A program made the translations under genes and the position numbers. The notes beneath the pieces are model-generated. The model saw only the letters and a program-made list of their open reading frames with translations. It was not told where the DNA came from and did not search any database. Source: Nitrosospira sp. (GTDB lineage: Bacteria > Pseudomonadota > Gammaproteobacteria > Burkholderiales > Nitrosomonadaceae). From it: DNA of 6,067 bases. This document shows positions 1-6,067 of this stretch, piece by piece. The stretch lies in contig JAKDLC010000135.1 of NCBI GenBank assembly GCA_030453055.1, positions 1 through 6,067 on the forward strand, given 5' to 3'. Position 1 is the stretch's first letter, and every line of letters begins with the position of its first letter.

Positions 1-162
1 TTTACCGACACCCTCTGGCCGGATTTTGATGCACGCGCACTTGATCTCGCCATTCAGTCCTACAAGAAACGCGAACGCCGTTTTGGACGCACCAGCGAAC
101 AACTTCAAATAGCCCTGCCCGCCAATGAGGGAAGAAAAGTCGCCGCCAAAAGAACGGCGTGA
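1..162 (+). CDS. uppS: Undecaprenyl diphosphate synthase, C-terminal end (5' part outside window)
   Basis: Frame 1 is open from the first base to a TGA at 160-162 and gives the last 53 residues. It begins [19 protein letters not shown] and contains YKKRERRFG. The LWPDF and RERRFG motifs are characteristic of the C-terminus of cis-prenyltransferases of the UppS family, where the RxRRFG arginines help bind the isopentenyl diphosphate and close the dimer interface. The enzyme adds isopentenyl diphosphate units to farnesyl diphosphate to make C55 undecaprenyl diphosphate, the lipid-carrier precursor for cell-wall synthesis, in the cytoplasm at the membrane. The tail after RRFG is about 27 residues, hydrophilic and basic, somewhat longer than in E. 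coli. The position directly upstream of cdsA and dxr is the usual one. The start and most of the catalytic domain cannot be assessed. Confidence 0.93.
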   Translation, partial: FTDTLWPDFDARALDLAIQSYKKRERRFGRTSEQLQIALPANEGRKVAAKRTA

Positions 163-166
163 CTTC

Positions 167-172
167 TATAAT
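167..172 (+). promoter_or_regulatory. Possible -10 hexamer upstream of cdsA
   Basis: A perfect TATAAT lies in the 46-base gap between the uppS stop and the preferred cdsA ATG, which would give a leader of about 30 bases. No TTGACA-like -35 is visible 16-18 bases upstream, where the sequence is cgccaaa-like, and there is no extended TG before the hexamer. It may be chance. It is the only promoter-like string in the gap. Confidence 0.2.
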
Positions 173-208
173 TCAGTCGCTCCATGTTTTTCGTTCAGAC
201 CCTCTGTC

Positions 209-1030
209 ATGCTCAGGACACGGATTCTTACCGCCGCCATCATGTTATTCTTTTTTTTGGCGGCGTTATTTTACCTGTCATCGATTTTCTGGATGGTATT
301 GCTGCTTTCGCTGACAGTGGCCGGCTCATGGGAATGGAGCCAGCTCGCGAAATTTCCTACACCCTATTCCATCGTTTATCTGATACTTACCGTAATATTG
401 GGCGGCGAGCTGCTGTTCGCATTGAGCGGGCAAGTTTTGACTGATCCGTACACCACGTCGTTTCTGTGGTTTTACGTCGTTTCATTGGCGTTCTGGTCGC
501 TGGGCGCGCCCTGGTTCCTGAAAACGAATCGTCCGCTCAAGAACGCGATCTTGCTGGCTTTGACAGGCTGGCTACTGCTATTGCCAACGTGTCTTGCCCT
601 GTACCAGTTGCGCGCCATCGATCCGCTGCTCCTGCTGGGTTTCATGACAACCATCTGGATTTCGGATACCGCGGCGTATTTCACCGGACGCGCGCTGGGA
701 AAACATAAGCTTGCACCGAATATCAGCCCCGGCAAGACCTGGGAGGGCGTGGCGGGAGCGCTGGCAGCGGTTTCTGTTTATGCGCTGACATGGAGTTTTT
801 TCGTTGGAAAAGAGGCCCCTGTCATGTTACTGGCGCCGCTGCTGCTGGTGCTCGCCATCATGGGCATCATAGGTGATTTATTCGAATCCCTTATGAAGCG
901 CCATGCCGGCGTCAAGGATAGCGGGAGTATTTTGCCTGGCCACGGTGGTATACTTGATCGCATCGATGCGCTCACTTCAACCCTGCCTATCGCTGTCCTG
1001 GCGCTTCTATTCTTGCAGACCCAATCATGA
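209..1030 (+). CDS. cdsA: Phosphatidate cytidylyltransferase (CDP-diacylglycerol synthase)
   Basis: The protein is an integral inner-membrane enzyme that converts phosphatidic acid and CTP to CDP-diacylglycerol, the branch point for all phospholipid synthesis. With the ATG at 209 it has 273 residues, the usual family length, and starts [20 protein letters not shown], a first membrane helix typical of CdsA. Several further hydrophobic helices follow. The family signature runs from S227 to D253: SLMKR, then [18 protein letters not shown], with K236, D237, H245, D250 and D253 in the expected places. A second conserved block, [12 protein letters not shown] with D153 followed by SPGKTWEG at 173-180, is also present. 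An upstream in-frame ATG at 125 would add 28 hydrophilic residues and overlap uppS; I prefer 209 because the family starts at the helix. Neither start has a clear Shine-Dalgarno sequence. The stop TGA overlaps the dxr ATG (ATGA), implying translational coupling. Confidence 0.95.
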   Translation: MLRTRILTAAIMLFFFLAALFYLSSIFWMVLLLSLTVAGSWEWSQLAKFPTPYSIVYLILTVILGGELLFALSGQVLTDPYTTSFLWFYVVSLAFWSLGAPWFLKTNRPLKNAILLALTGWLLLLPTCLALYQLRAIDPLLLLGFMTTIWISDTAAYFTGRALGKHKLAPNISPGKTWEGVAGALAAVSVYALTWSFFVGKEAPVMLLAPLLLVLAIMGIIGDLFESLMKRHAGVKDSGSILPGHGGILDRIDALTSTLPIAVLALLFLQTQS

Positions 1031-2232
1031 CCGCTGTCCGACATCACATCGCCGTCCGTCATCTCACCATTCTCGGCTCTACCGGCACTATCGGCGTGAA
1101 TACGCTGGATGTCGTCGCACGCCACCCCGACCGGTTTCATGTAGTCGCCCTCACCGCCAATAGCAATGGCGGAAGACTACTGGAACAATGCCGCCGCTTC
1201 CAACCGCGTTATGCGGTGATGCTGGATGTGGCCGGCGCTGAGTGGCTGCAGGCGGAAATTCGCACAGCCGGTCTCTCCACCGAGGTTCTATCCGGCGTCG
1301 AATCGCTGGAAAAAGTGGCGTCGCTTCCCGAGGTGGATACAGTAATGGCGGCGATCGTCGGGGCTGCCGGGATACGCCCCACATTTGCCGCCGCCGGGGC
1401 GGGCAAGCACGTGCTCCTTGCCAACAAGGAAACCATGGTCATGGCGGGACGGATTTTCATGGATGTGGTCAAGCATAATCGTTCCACTCTGCTGCCGATA
1501 GACAGCGAACACAATGCTATCTTCCAATCGCTGCCGCAGAGCTTCTCCGGGGATTTGGGGGCGGTTGGGGTGCGTCGCATTCTGCTGACCGCATCAGGCG
1601 GACCGTTCCGGCAATTATCGCTGAACTCACTGCAGGAAGTAACGCCGGGGCAAGCTTGCGCGCATCCCAATTGGGTCATGGGACGGAAGATTTCGGTTGA
1701 CTCCGCCACCATGATGAACAAGGGTCTGGAAGTCATCGAGGCGCATTGGTTGTTTGATGCCGCTCCCGAGCAGATCCAGGTGATAGTTCATCCGCAAAGC
1801 ATCATTCATTCCATGGTTGAATATGTGGACGGTTCAGTGCTGGCGCAACTTGGTAATCCCGACATGCGCACCCCGATTGCACATGCCTTGGGCTTTCCGG
1901 AGCGAATCGAAACCGATGTGACGCCTCTGGATATGTTCAAGGTGGCCCGGCTGGATTTCGAAGCGCCTGATTTCAGGCGCTTCCCCTGCCTGAGGCTTGC
2001 CTATCAGGCGCTGGCCGCGGGCGGCAGTGCGCCGGCAATACTCAATGCGGCAAATGAAGTGGCGGTGGAATCTTTTCTCAAGTGCCGCATGCCATTTACC
2101 GCGATTCCAGCCATGATCGAAGAGGTCATGCAGACCGTTTGCCGCAAGGATATTGCGACGCTCGATGATGTGCTCGCAGCAGACGGCGAAGCGCGTGAAG
2201 CCGCCCATGAATGGCTGGCGTGTCTGGCATAG
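1027..2232 (+). CDS. dxr: 1-deoxy-D-xylulose 5-phosphate reductoisomerase
   Basis: This cytoplasmic NADPH-dependent enzyme converts 1-deoxy-D-xylulose 5-phosphate to 2-C-methyl-D-erythritol 4-phosphate, the committed step of the MEP isoprenoid pathway; it is the target of fosmidomycin. The protein has 401 residues, a normal length. The Rossmann NADPH-binding loop GSTGTIG is at 17-23 and [12 protein letters not shown] follows. The metal and substrate site is intact: DSEHN at 159-163 (D159 and E161 as ligands), TASGG at 188-192, and [20 protein letters not shown] at 213-232, continuing GLE with E235 as the third metal ligand. The C-terminal [13 protein letters not shown] block is present. The ATG overlaps the cdsA stop by four bases, so the two are probably translated from one message. 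Dxr supplies isoprenoid precursors used by the upstream uppS product. Nothing is missing or broken. Confidence 0.97.
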   Translation: MTAVRHHIAVRHLTILGSTGTIGVNTLDVVARHPDRFHVVALTANSNGGRLLEQCRRFQPRYAVMLDVAGAEWLQAEIRTAGLSTEVLSGVESLEKVASLPEVDTVMAAIVGAAGIRPTFAAAGAGKHVLLANKETMVMAGRIFMDVVKHNRSTLLPIDSEHNAIFQSLPQSFSGDLGAVGVRRILLTASGGPFRQLSLNSLQEVTPGQACAHPNWVMGRKISVDSATMMNKGLEVIEAHWLFDAAPEQIQVIVHPQSIIHSMVEYVDGSVLAQLGNPDMRTPIAHALGFPERIETDVTPLDMFKVARLDFEAPDFRRFPCLRLAYQALAAGGSAPAILNAANEVAVESFLKCRMPFTAIPAMIEEVMQTVCRKDIATLDDVLAADGEAREAAHEWLACLA

Positions 2233-2246
2233 CAGGCTGCCGGGAT
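2232..2246. repeat. 15-base direct repeat, copy 1
   Basis: GCAGGCTGCCGGGAT begins on the last base of the dxr stop codon and recurs exactly at 2340-2354, 108 bases downstream. Both copies are preceded by TCTGGCA (2223-2229 here), but in this copy the two parts are separated, whereas in copy 2 they overlap. This could mark a small local duplication at the end of dxr. Confidence 0.6.
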
Positions 2247-2417
2247 GCCGGATATTGGTCTTCAAAATAAGGCCGGCCATAGGCGTTACCTACCGTTGCA
2301 TATGAACCTGAATCCGGCAGTTGACCGCCGCCGGATCTGGCAGGCTGCCGGGATAAAGCATATCGTCAATTGGCCGCACCTTCTTTTGCGCCGCGGTCGC
2401 CGCCACTCTTCACTGGT
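2233..2417. other. dxr-rseP intergenic region, no gene recognised
   Basis: This 185-base gap separates two genes that often sit close together in this cluster. I see no convincing reading frame, tRNA or T-tailed terminator. It holds the second copy of the 15-base direct repeat, an eight-base palindrome GGCCGGCC near 2271-2278, and an eight-base inverted pair TGCCGGAT (2246-2253) and ATCCGGCA (2312-2319). A TTGACC at 2321 has no matching -10 at proper spacing. The rseP frame is closed upstream by a TGA at 2322-2324. Confidence 0.6.
2340..2354. repeat. 15-base direct repeat, copy 2
   Basis: An exact second copy of GCAGGCTGCCGGGAT from the end of dxr. Together with the preceding base, GGCAGGCTGCC (2339-2349) is a perfect odd palindrome able to form only a very short stem. 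It lies 64 bases before the rseP ATG. Confidence 0.6.
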
Positions 2418-3785
2418 ATGACATTCTTTTTTACAATAATCGCTTTTGTTGTCGCTTTGGGAGTGCTGATCGTATTTCACGAGTTCGGCCATTATCTGGT
2501 GGCGCGCGGGTGTGGAGTAAAGGTGCTGCGTTTTTCAATCGGTTTTGGTCAGCCTTTGTTGACGAAGCGCTGGGGAAAAGACCAAACCGAATGGGTGGTG
2601 GCTGCCTTTCCACTTGGCGGTTACGTCAAGATGCTGGACGAGCGCGAAGATGAAGTCGCACCTGTGGATGTGGCGCGATCATTCAACCGCCAGCCGGTTG
2701 CACGCCGGTTCGCAATTGTCGCGGCAGGCCCGATCGCCAATTTTTTGCTGGCGATCCTGCTGTACTGGCTGCTATTCATACTGGGCGTCAGCGGTATGAA
2801 GCCGATTCTGGGGCCCGTGACGCCCGCGACACCTGCTGCGTTCGCCGCTTTCGAGCCAGGAGAAACCATAACAAAAATCGGAACTGAACCCGTCGCTACC
2901 TGGCAGGATGCTCGCTGGCTGCTGTTGTCGCATGCAGTGGACAGATCACCCTCCATTAGCGTGGAAGTCCTTGGACCGGGCGGCGGAATAACCCGACGCG
3001 AGTTGGATTTAAGCCGTATTGACGCCGATGAGCTGGATGGGGATTTCCTGAAAAACGTCGGCCTGCGCAATTACTTGCCGCCGATGAAATCCATTATCGG
3101 TCAAGTCGCTTCGAATAGCGCAGGCGACCGTTCCGGCTTGCTGGCAGGGGATGAGATCTTGGCGATAAACGGTGACGAAATCATACAGTGGGAAGAACTG
3201 GTCGAAAAGATACGAACCAGTCCGGGAACGCCGCTAACGCTGGAAATTCAGCGTAATAACACTATTGTCGACATAGAGGTTATTCCCGACACCGTCACCG
3301 AAAATGGAAAAAAGATCGGCAAGGTAGGTATCGGGCCACAAGTCGATCATGACGAACTGGAAAAACTTCTCGTAAAAGTCCGCTATTCGCCTGGCGCAGC
3401 CCTGATCAAGGCAATGAATAAAACCTGGGAAACGTCGGTATTTACGCTGCAAATGCTGTGGAAAATGGTGGCGGGAGAAGTGTCATGGAAGAATGTGAGC
3501 GGGCCTATCACCATCGCCGACTATGCGGGTAAGTCAGCGCAAATGGGGCTTGCCTCTTATCTCGGATTTCTTGCGCTCATCAGCATCAGCCTGGGAGTAT
3601 TGAATTTGTTGCCTATTCCCATACTGGATGGCGGGCATTTACTGTACTATGTGGTCGAAATCGTCAAGGGCAGTCCGCTTTCCGCCAGAGCCGCGGAGAT
3701 TGGTCAGCAGATCGGGATGGTGCTGTTATTCACCCTGATGGCCTTCGCCATATATAACGATGTCAGCCGGCTTATCTCCAGTTAA
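2418..3785 (+). CDS. rseP: RIP metalloprotease RseP (site-2 protease, sigma-E pathway)
   Basis: A zinc intramembrane protease that, after DegS-type site-1 cleavage, cuts the transmembrane anti-sigma factor RseA to release sigma-E; it also clears signal-peptide remnants. The protein has 455 residues, close to the usual 450. The first membrane helix carries the HEFGH zinc site (H21, E22, H25). A membrane-associated GGYVKM hairpin follows at 67-72, then helix two with AGPIANF (103-109). Two periplasmic PDZ domains lie at roughly 124-210 and 222-305. The third helix holds [11 protein letters not shown] with N396 and D404, the third zinc ligand, and a last helix lies around 425-447. I chose the ATG at 2418 because the protein then begins [15 protein letters not shown] as family members do. 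A TTG at 2370 would add 16 residues rich in proline and unlike the family. No Shine-Dalgarno sequence is apparent before 2418. All catalytic residues are intact. Confidence 0.96.
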   Translation: MTFFFTIIAFVVALGVLIVFHEFGHYLVARGCGVKVLRFSIGFGQPLLTKRWGKDQTEWVVAAFPLGGYVKMLDEREDEVAPVDVARSFNRQPVARRFAIVAAGPIANFLLAILLYWLLFILGVSGMKPILGPVTPATPAAFAAFEPGETITKIGTEPVATWQDARWLLLSHAVDRSPSISVEVLGPGGGITRRELDLSRIDADELDGDFLKNVGLRNYLPPMKSIIGQVASNSAGDRSGLLAGDEILAINGDEIIQWEELVEKIRTSPGTPLTLEIQRNNTIVDIEVIPDTVTENGKKIGKVGIGPQVDHDELEKLLVKVRYSPGAALIKAMNKTWETSVFTLQMLWKMVAGEVSWKNVSGPITIADYAGKSAQMGLASYLGFLALISISLGVLNLLPIPILDGGHLLYYVVEIVKGSPLSARAAEIGQQIGMVLLFTLMAFAIYNDVSRLISS

Positions 3786-3795
3786 GCATGCAGGT

Positions 3796-3816
3796 AACCC
3801 GGATGTTTCATAAATT
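3796..3816. repeat. Left terminal inverted repeat (21 bases)
   Basis: Starts AACCCGGATGTTTC and ends ATAAATT. It is the exact reverse complement of 3940-3960. It begins ten bases after the rseP stop codon. The flanking base t3795 does not pair with g3961, which fixes the outer limit of the repeat. Confidence 0.95.
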
Positions 3817-3836
3817 GACGCGCGCCCTCGCTGGTC

Positions 3837-3919
3837 TTTTGTTTTGTATGGAAATTTTGTTCAGTCGGGCGTATGAATAACTACGCCGCTCTTTCACAAA
3901 ATTCCCCTACAAAACAAAA
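3837..3919. repeat. Inner stem-loop of the element
   Basis: TTTTGTTTTGTA (3837-3848) is the exact reverse complement of 3908-3919, and the next twelve bases inward pair at ten positions. Inside this lies the GGCGTA/TACGCC hairpin. No T-run follows the structure on either strand, so it does not look like an intrinsic terminator. Confidence 0.8.
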
Positions 3920-3939
3920 TCCTGCGCGATCATCACGCG

Positions 3940-3960
3940 AATTTATGAAACATCCGGGTT
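3940..3960. repeat. Right terminal inverted repeat (21 bases), abutting bamA
   Basis: Starts AATTTATGAAAC and ends ATCCGGGTT. It is the exact reverse complement of 3796-3816. Its last base is five positions before the A of the bamA ATG, leaving only GAGT between. It contains a short frame ATG AAA CAT CCG GGT TGA (3945-3962) that stops two bases before the bamA start. Confidence 0.95.
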
Positions 3961-3964
3961 GAGT
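3956..3964 (+). promoter_or_regulatory. bamA ribosome-binding region, mostly formed by the element's right end
   Basis: The only Shine-Dalgarno-like bases before the bamA ATG are GGG at 3956-3958, at a spacing of six, and they belong to the right inverted repeat. If 3796-3960 is removed, the flanks join as AGGT + GAGT to give AGGTGAGTATG. That contains AGGTGA, a good match to the 16S-complementary sequence, so the original site appears to have been split between 3792-3795 and 3961-3964. In the mRNA the GGG would be paired with the left arm. A TTG at 3959 is an in-frame alternative start. Confidence 0.5.
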
Positions 3965-6067
3965 ATGAGAGTCAAATATCTCGTGGCGCTTGTTGCTGTC
4001 TTATGCGCCTCGGTTTCATGGGCGCGCGAGCCGTTCGTAGTACAGGACATACGAGTGGAGGGCATACAACGCACCGAAGCGGGCACGGTGTTCAATTATC
4101 TGCCGGTGAAGGTGGGCGATAGGCTTGACGACGACAAGGCGGCGGCCGCCATCAAGGCGCTCTATGCCACCGGCTTTTTCAAGGACGTGCGACTGGAGTC
4201 GGATAACGGTGTTCTGCTGGTAGTGGTGGAAGAACGCCCGGCTATCGCACAGATCACTATTGTCGGCGCCAAGGAATTCGAGAAGGATAAACTGAAAGAG
4301 GGTTTGAAGCAGGCGGGTCTGGCGGAATCACGCATCTTCGATCGTTCCATGCTGGAGAAAGCCGAACACGAATTGAAGCAGCAGTACCTCAGCCGCGGCA
4401 AATACGCGGTAAAAATCACCACCACCACCACGCCGCTCGACCGCAATCGCGTGGGAATCAACTTCCTGGTGGACGAAGGGAAAACCGCCAAGATTCGCAA
4501 GATCAATATCGTCGGCAATAATGATCTCGAGGAAAAGGATTTGCTGAGTGCGTTCGTGCTCAGAACTCCCGGCTTGTTGACCTGGTTCACCAAGGATGAT
4601 CAATATTCGAAACAGAAGCTGTCCGCCGATCTGGAGTCTCTGCGCTCGTATTATCTCAATCGCGGCTATCTGGAATTCAGCATCGAATCCACTCAGGTAT
4701 CGATTACTCCCGACATGCAGGATATTTACATCACGGTAAATATCGTCGAAGGCCCCCAATACAAGGTTTCCGACATCAAGCTTGCGGGCGAACTGCTGTT
4801 GCCCGAAGAAGAGTTGCGCAAGCTCATAAAACTTGAGCCTGGCGACGTGTTTTCACGGGAGCGCCTGACCGAATCCGTCAAACTCCTTACCGACCGGCTT
4901 GGCGATGATGGCTACGCGTTCGCCAATATCAATGCAGCACCGCAACTTGACAAGGAAAAGCATCAGGTGGGATTTACATTCTTTATCGATCCGGGGCGTC
5001 GGGTTTACGTAAGACGCATCAACATAACAGGCAACAGCCGCACCCGGGATGAGGTGATTCGCCGGGAAATGCGTCAATTCGAAGGAGGCTGGTACTCGAC
5101 TTCCAAAATCAACCTCTCCAAGACGCGGATAGACAGGCTCAATTATTTTCTTGCCGTCGATGTGGAAACACCGGCCGTTCCCAAAACCACCGATCAGGTC
5201 GACCTGAACGTCCATGTCAAGGAGAAGGCCACCGGCGCTGTGATGTTTGGCGCGGGTTATTCCAACATGCAAGGTATAATACTAAGCGCTTCAGTTGCTC
5301 AGGACAACATATTCGGCACGGGTAAATTCGTCAACCTTATGGTCAATACCGGCCGCGTCAACCAGACCTATTCCTTGTCCTATACCGATCCTTATTTTAC
5401 GCGTCACGGCGTAACGGGCGGGTTCGATATTTACAAGCGCGTCCTTAACACAAGGTCGCTGAGGTCGGTAATGAACTTTAATACCGACACCACCGGCTTC
5501 GCTTTCCGCCTTGGCATACCGCTTAACGAAAGGGATAGCGTCATGGTCGGGCTCGGCGCCGAGAATACGAAGATCGACCTGGGCCCCAACAGTCCGCAAC
5601 GAAATATCGATTTTGTGGAAAAATTCGGAGACAGCACCAACAACCTTCCGTTGACTGTCAACTGGCGGCGCGATGGCCGTGACAGCGCCATCTGGGCGAC
5701 CACGGGCACCACTCAGCGAATTTTTGCGGAAGCGGGTCTGCCGGGCGTCGATCTCACTTATTACAAATTGGATTACAACCTCAAATGGTATTATCCTCTC
5801 ACGAAGACCTTCACTCTCCTGCTGCACGGAGATTTGGGCTACGCCGATGGTTATAATGGAAAGGAACTGCCGTTCTTCAAGAACTTCTTTGCCGGCGGCA
5901 ATACCTCGGTTCGTGGCTACAGAATCAGCTCGTTAGGTCCTCGTGATGACAATAATCGATCGCTGGGAGGCAATATACGTTCAGTGGGCAGCGTCGAAAT
6001 ACTGTTCCCCATGCCCGGCATGCGCAATGACAGATCGGTGCGCCTGAGCGGGTTTCTGGACGGCGGC
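3965..6067 (+). CDS. bamA: Outer membrane protein assembly factor BamA (3' end outside window)
   Basis: BamA is the essential Omp85-family core of the BAM complex, which folds and inserts beta-barrel proteins into the outer membrane. The frame is open from the ATG at 3965 to the window edge, 701 codons; full-length homologues have about 770 residues, so some 70 residues of barrel are missing. A signal peptide covers 1-20 (MRVKYLVALVAVLCASVSWA, cleaved before REPF); C14 is not in a lipobox. Five periplasmic POTRA domains follow at about 24-91, 93-172, 174-264, 265-344 and 345-421, each with the beta-alpha-alpha-beta-beta pattern and phrases such as IRVEG, ITIVGAKEF and INITGNSRT. The barrel starts near 422 (ATGAVMFGAGYS). 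The loop-6 VRGY motif is at 649-652 (VRGF in E. coli), followed by SSLGPRD. Position after rseP is the conserved order. Its leader is occupied by an inverted-repeat element. No frameshift is seen. Confidence 0.96.
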   Translation, partial: MRVKYLVALVAVLCASVSWAREPFVVQDIRVEGIQRTEAGTVFNYLPVKVGDRLDDDKAAAAIKALYATGFFKDVRLESDNGVLLVVVEERPAIAQITIVGAKEFEKDKLKEGLKQAGLAESRIFDRSMLEKAEHELKQQYLSRGKYAVKITTTTTPLDRNRVGINFLVDEGKTAKIRKINIVGNNDLEEKDLLSAFVLRTPGLLTWFTKDDQYSKQKLSADLESLRSYYLNRGYLEFSIESTQVSITPDMQDIYITVNIVEGPQYKVSDIKLAGELLLPEEELRKLIKLEPGDVFSRERLTESVKLLTDRLGDDGYAFANINAAPQLDKEKHQVGFTFFIDPGRRVYVRRINITGNSRTRDEVIRREMRQFEGGWYSTSKINLSKTRIDRLNYFLAVDVETPAVPKTTDQVDLNVHVKEKATGAVMFGAGYSNMQGIILSASVAQDNIFGTGKFVNLMVNTGRVNQTYSLSYTDPYFTRHGVTGGFDIYKRVLNTRSLRSVMNFNTDTTGFAFRLGIPLNERDSVMVGLGAENTKIDLGPNSPQRNIDFVEKFGDSTNNLPLTVNWRRDGRDSAIWATTGTTQRIFAEAGLPGVDLTYYKLDYNLKWYYPLTKTFTLLLHGDLGYADGYNGKELPFFKNFFAGGNTSVRGYRISSLGPRDDNNRSLGGNIRSVGSVEILFPMPGMRNDRSVRLSGFLDGG

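Larger units (their letters stand above)
3796..3960. mobile_element. 165-base MITE-like inverted-repeat element between rseP and bamA
   Basis: The segment is a near-palindrome made of two 65-base arms (3796-3860 and 3896-3960) that align end to end without gaps around a 35-base centre. From outside inwards, 21 of 21 bases pair, then about 20 bases on each side hardly match (4 of 20), then 12 of 12 pair (3837-3848 with 3908-3919), then 10 of 12 (3849-3860 with 3896-3907). The centre holds a six-base stem GGCGTA/TACGCC (3868-3873 and 3882-3887) with an eight-base loop. It encodes no protein of note. Perfect terminal repeats, small size and lack of coding capacity fit a miniature inverted-repeat transposable element moved in trans by a transposase elsewhere. 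No clear target-site duplication flanks it (aggt to the left, gagt to the right). A long regulatory RNA hairpin of non-mobile origin is the alternative. The parent insertion-sequence family is not identifiable here. Confidence 0.75.

Noticed and set aside
1027..1060. Later start for dxr closer to the GSTGTIG motif
   Set aside because: The ATG at 1027 forms a typical ATGA overlap with cdsA and gives a normal-length protein; no in-frame ATG or GTG with a good ribosome-binding site is evident before the motif.
2370..2417. Upstream TTG start for rseP
   Set aside because: It would add 16 residues before a canonical RseP N-terminus, without family resemblance or a ribosome-binding site.
3837..3880. 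Promoter inside the element (TTGTTT or TTGTTC with TATGAA at 3872-3877)
   Set aside because: Spacings of the possible -35 strings to TATGAA are about 9, 22 or 27 bases, none near 17. No sigma-E type pair was found either.
3796..3960. The long inverted repeat as a Rho-independent terminator of the rseP transcript
   Set aside because: No T-run follows either arm on either strand, and the right arm runs straight into the bamA start. The structure is also much longer and more interrupted than an intrinsic terminator.
4418..4432. (ACC)4-ACG run in bamA encoding five threonines at 152-156
   Set aside because: Short, in frame and in a strand of POTRA2 where threonine and valine are common; no sign of a functional or unstable repeat.
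4162..5827. Several minus-strand open frames of up to 178 codons opposite bamA
   Set aside because: They lie wholly within a well-recognised gene, overlap each other in different frames, resemble no family I know, and fit the expected shadow of GC-rich codon use.

Overview
The window is a stretch of the conserved envelope-biogenesis cluster uppS-cdsA-dxr-rseP-bamA, with every gene on the + strand. This gene order, the moderate GC content and the protein sequences point to a Gram-negative proteobacterium, most likely a betaproteobacterium. A Nitrosomonadales-type organism is my guess from overall resemblance and cannot be proven from the window alone.

Layout: the 3' end of uppS (1-162); cdsA (209-1030), which overlaps dxr (1027-2232) by the four bases ATGA; a 185-base gap (2233-2417) with no recognised gene but a 15-base direct repeat; rseP (2418-3785); a 165-base near-palindromic element (3796-3960); and bamA (3965-6067), which runs off the right edge about 701 codons in.

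The genes supply linked steps of envelope construction. Dxr commits carbon to the MEP isoprenoid pathway. UppS uses isoprenoid units to build undecaprenyl diphosphate, the carrier precursor for peptidoglycan and surface polysaccharides. CdsA makes CDP-diacylglycerol for phospholipids. RseP is the intramembrane protease of the sigma-E type envelope stress response, and BamA inserts outer-membrane beta-barrels. All five are normal-looking, intact or edge-truncated family members.

The unusual part is non-coding. A compact inverted-repeat element with perfect 21-base ends, no coding capacity and an internal hairpin sits between rseP and bamA. Its right end lies only four bases before the bamA ATG. 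Joining the two flanks without the element gives AGGTGAGTATG, a good Shine-Dalgarno sequence with a 14-base gap between genes. The element therefore appears to have inserted into the ribosome-binding site of an essential gene, and its own right end now forms most of the bamA leader.
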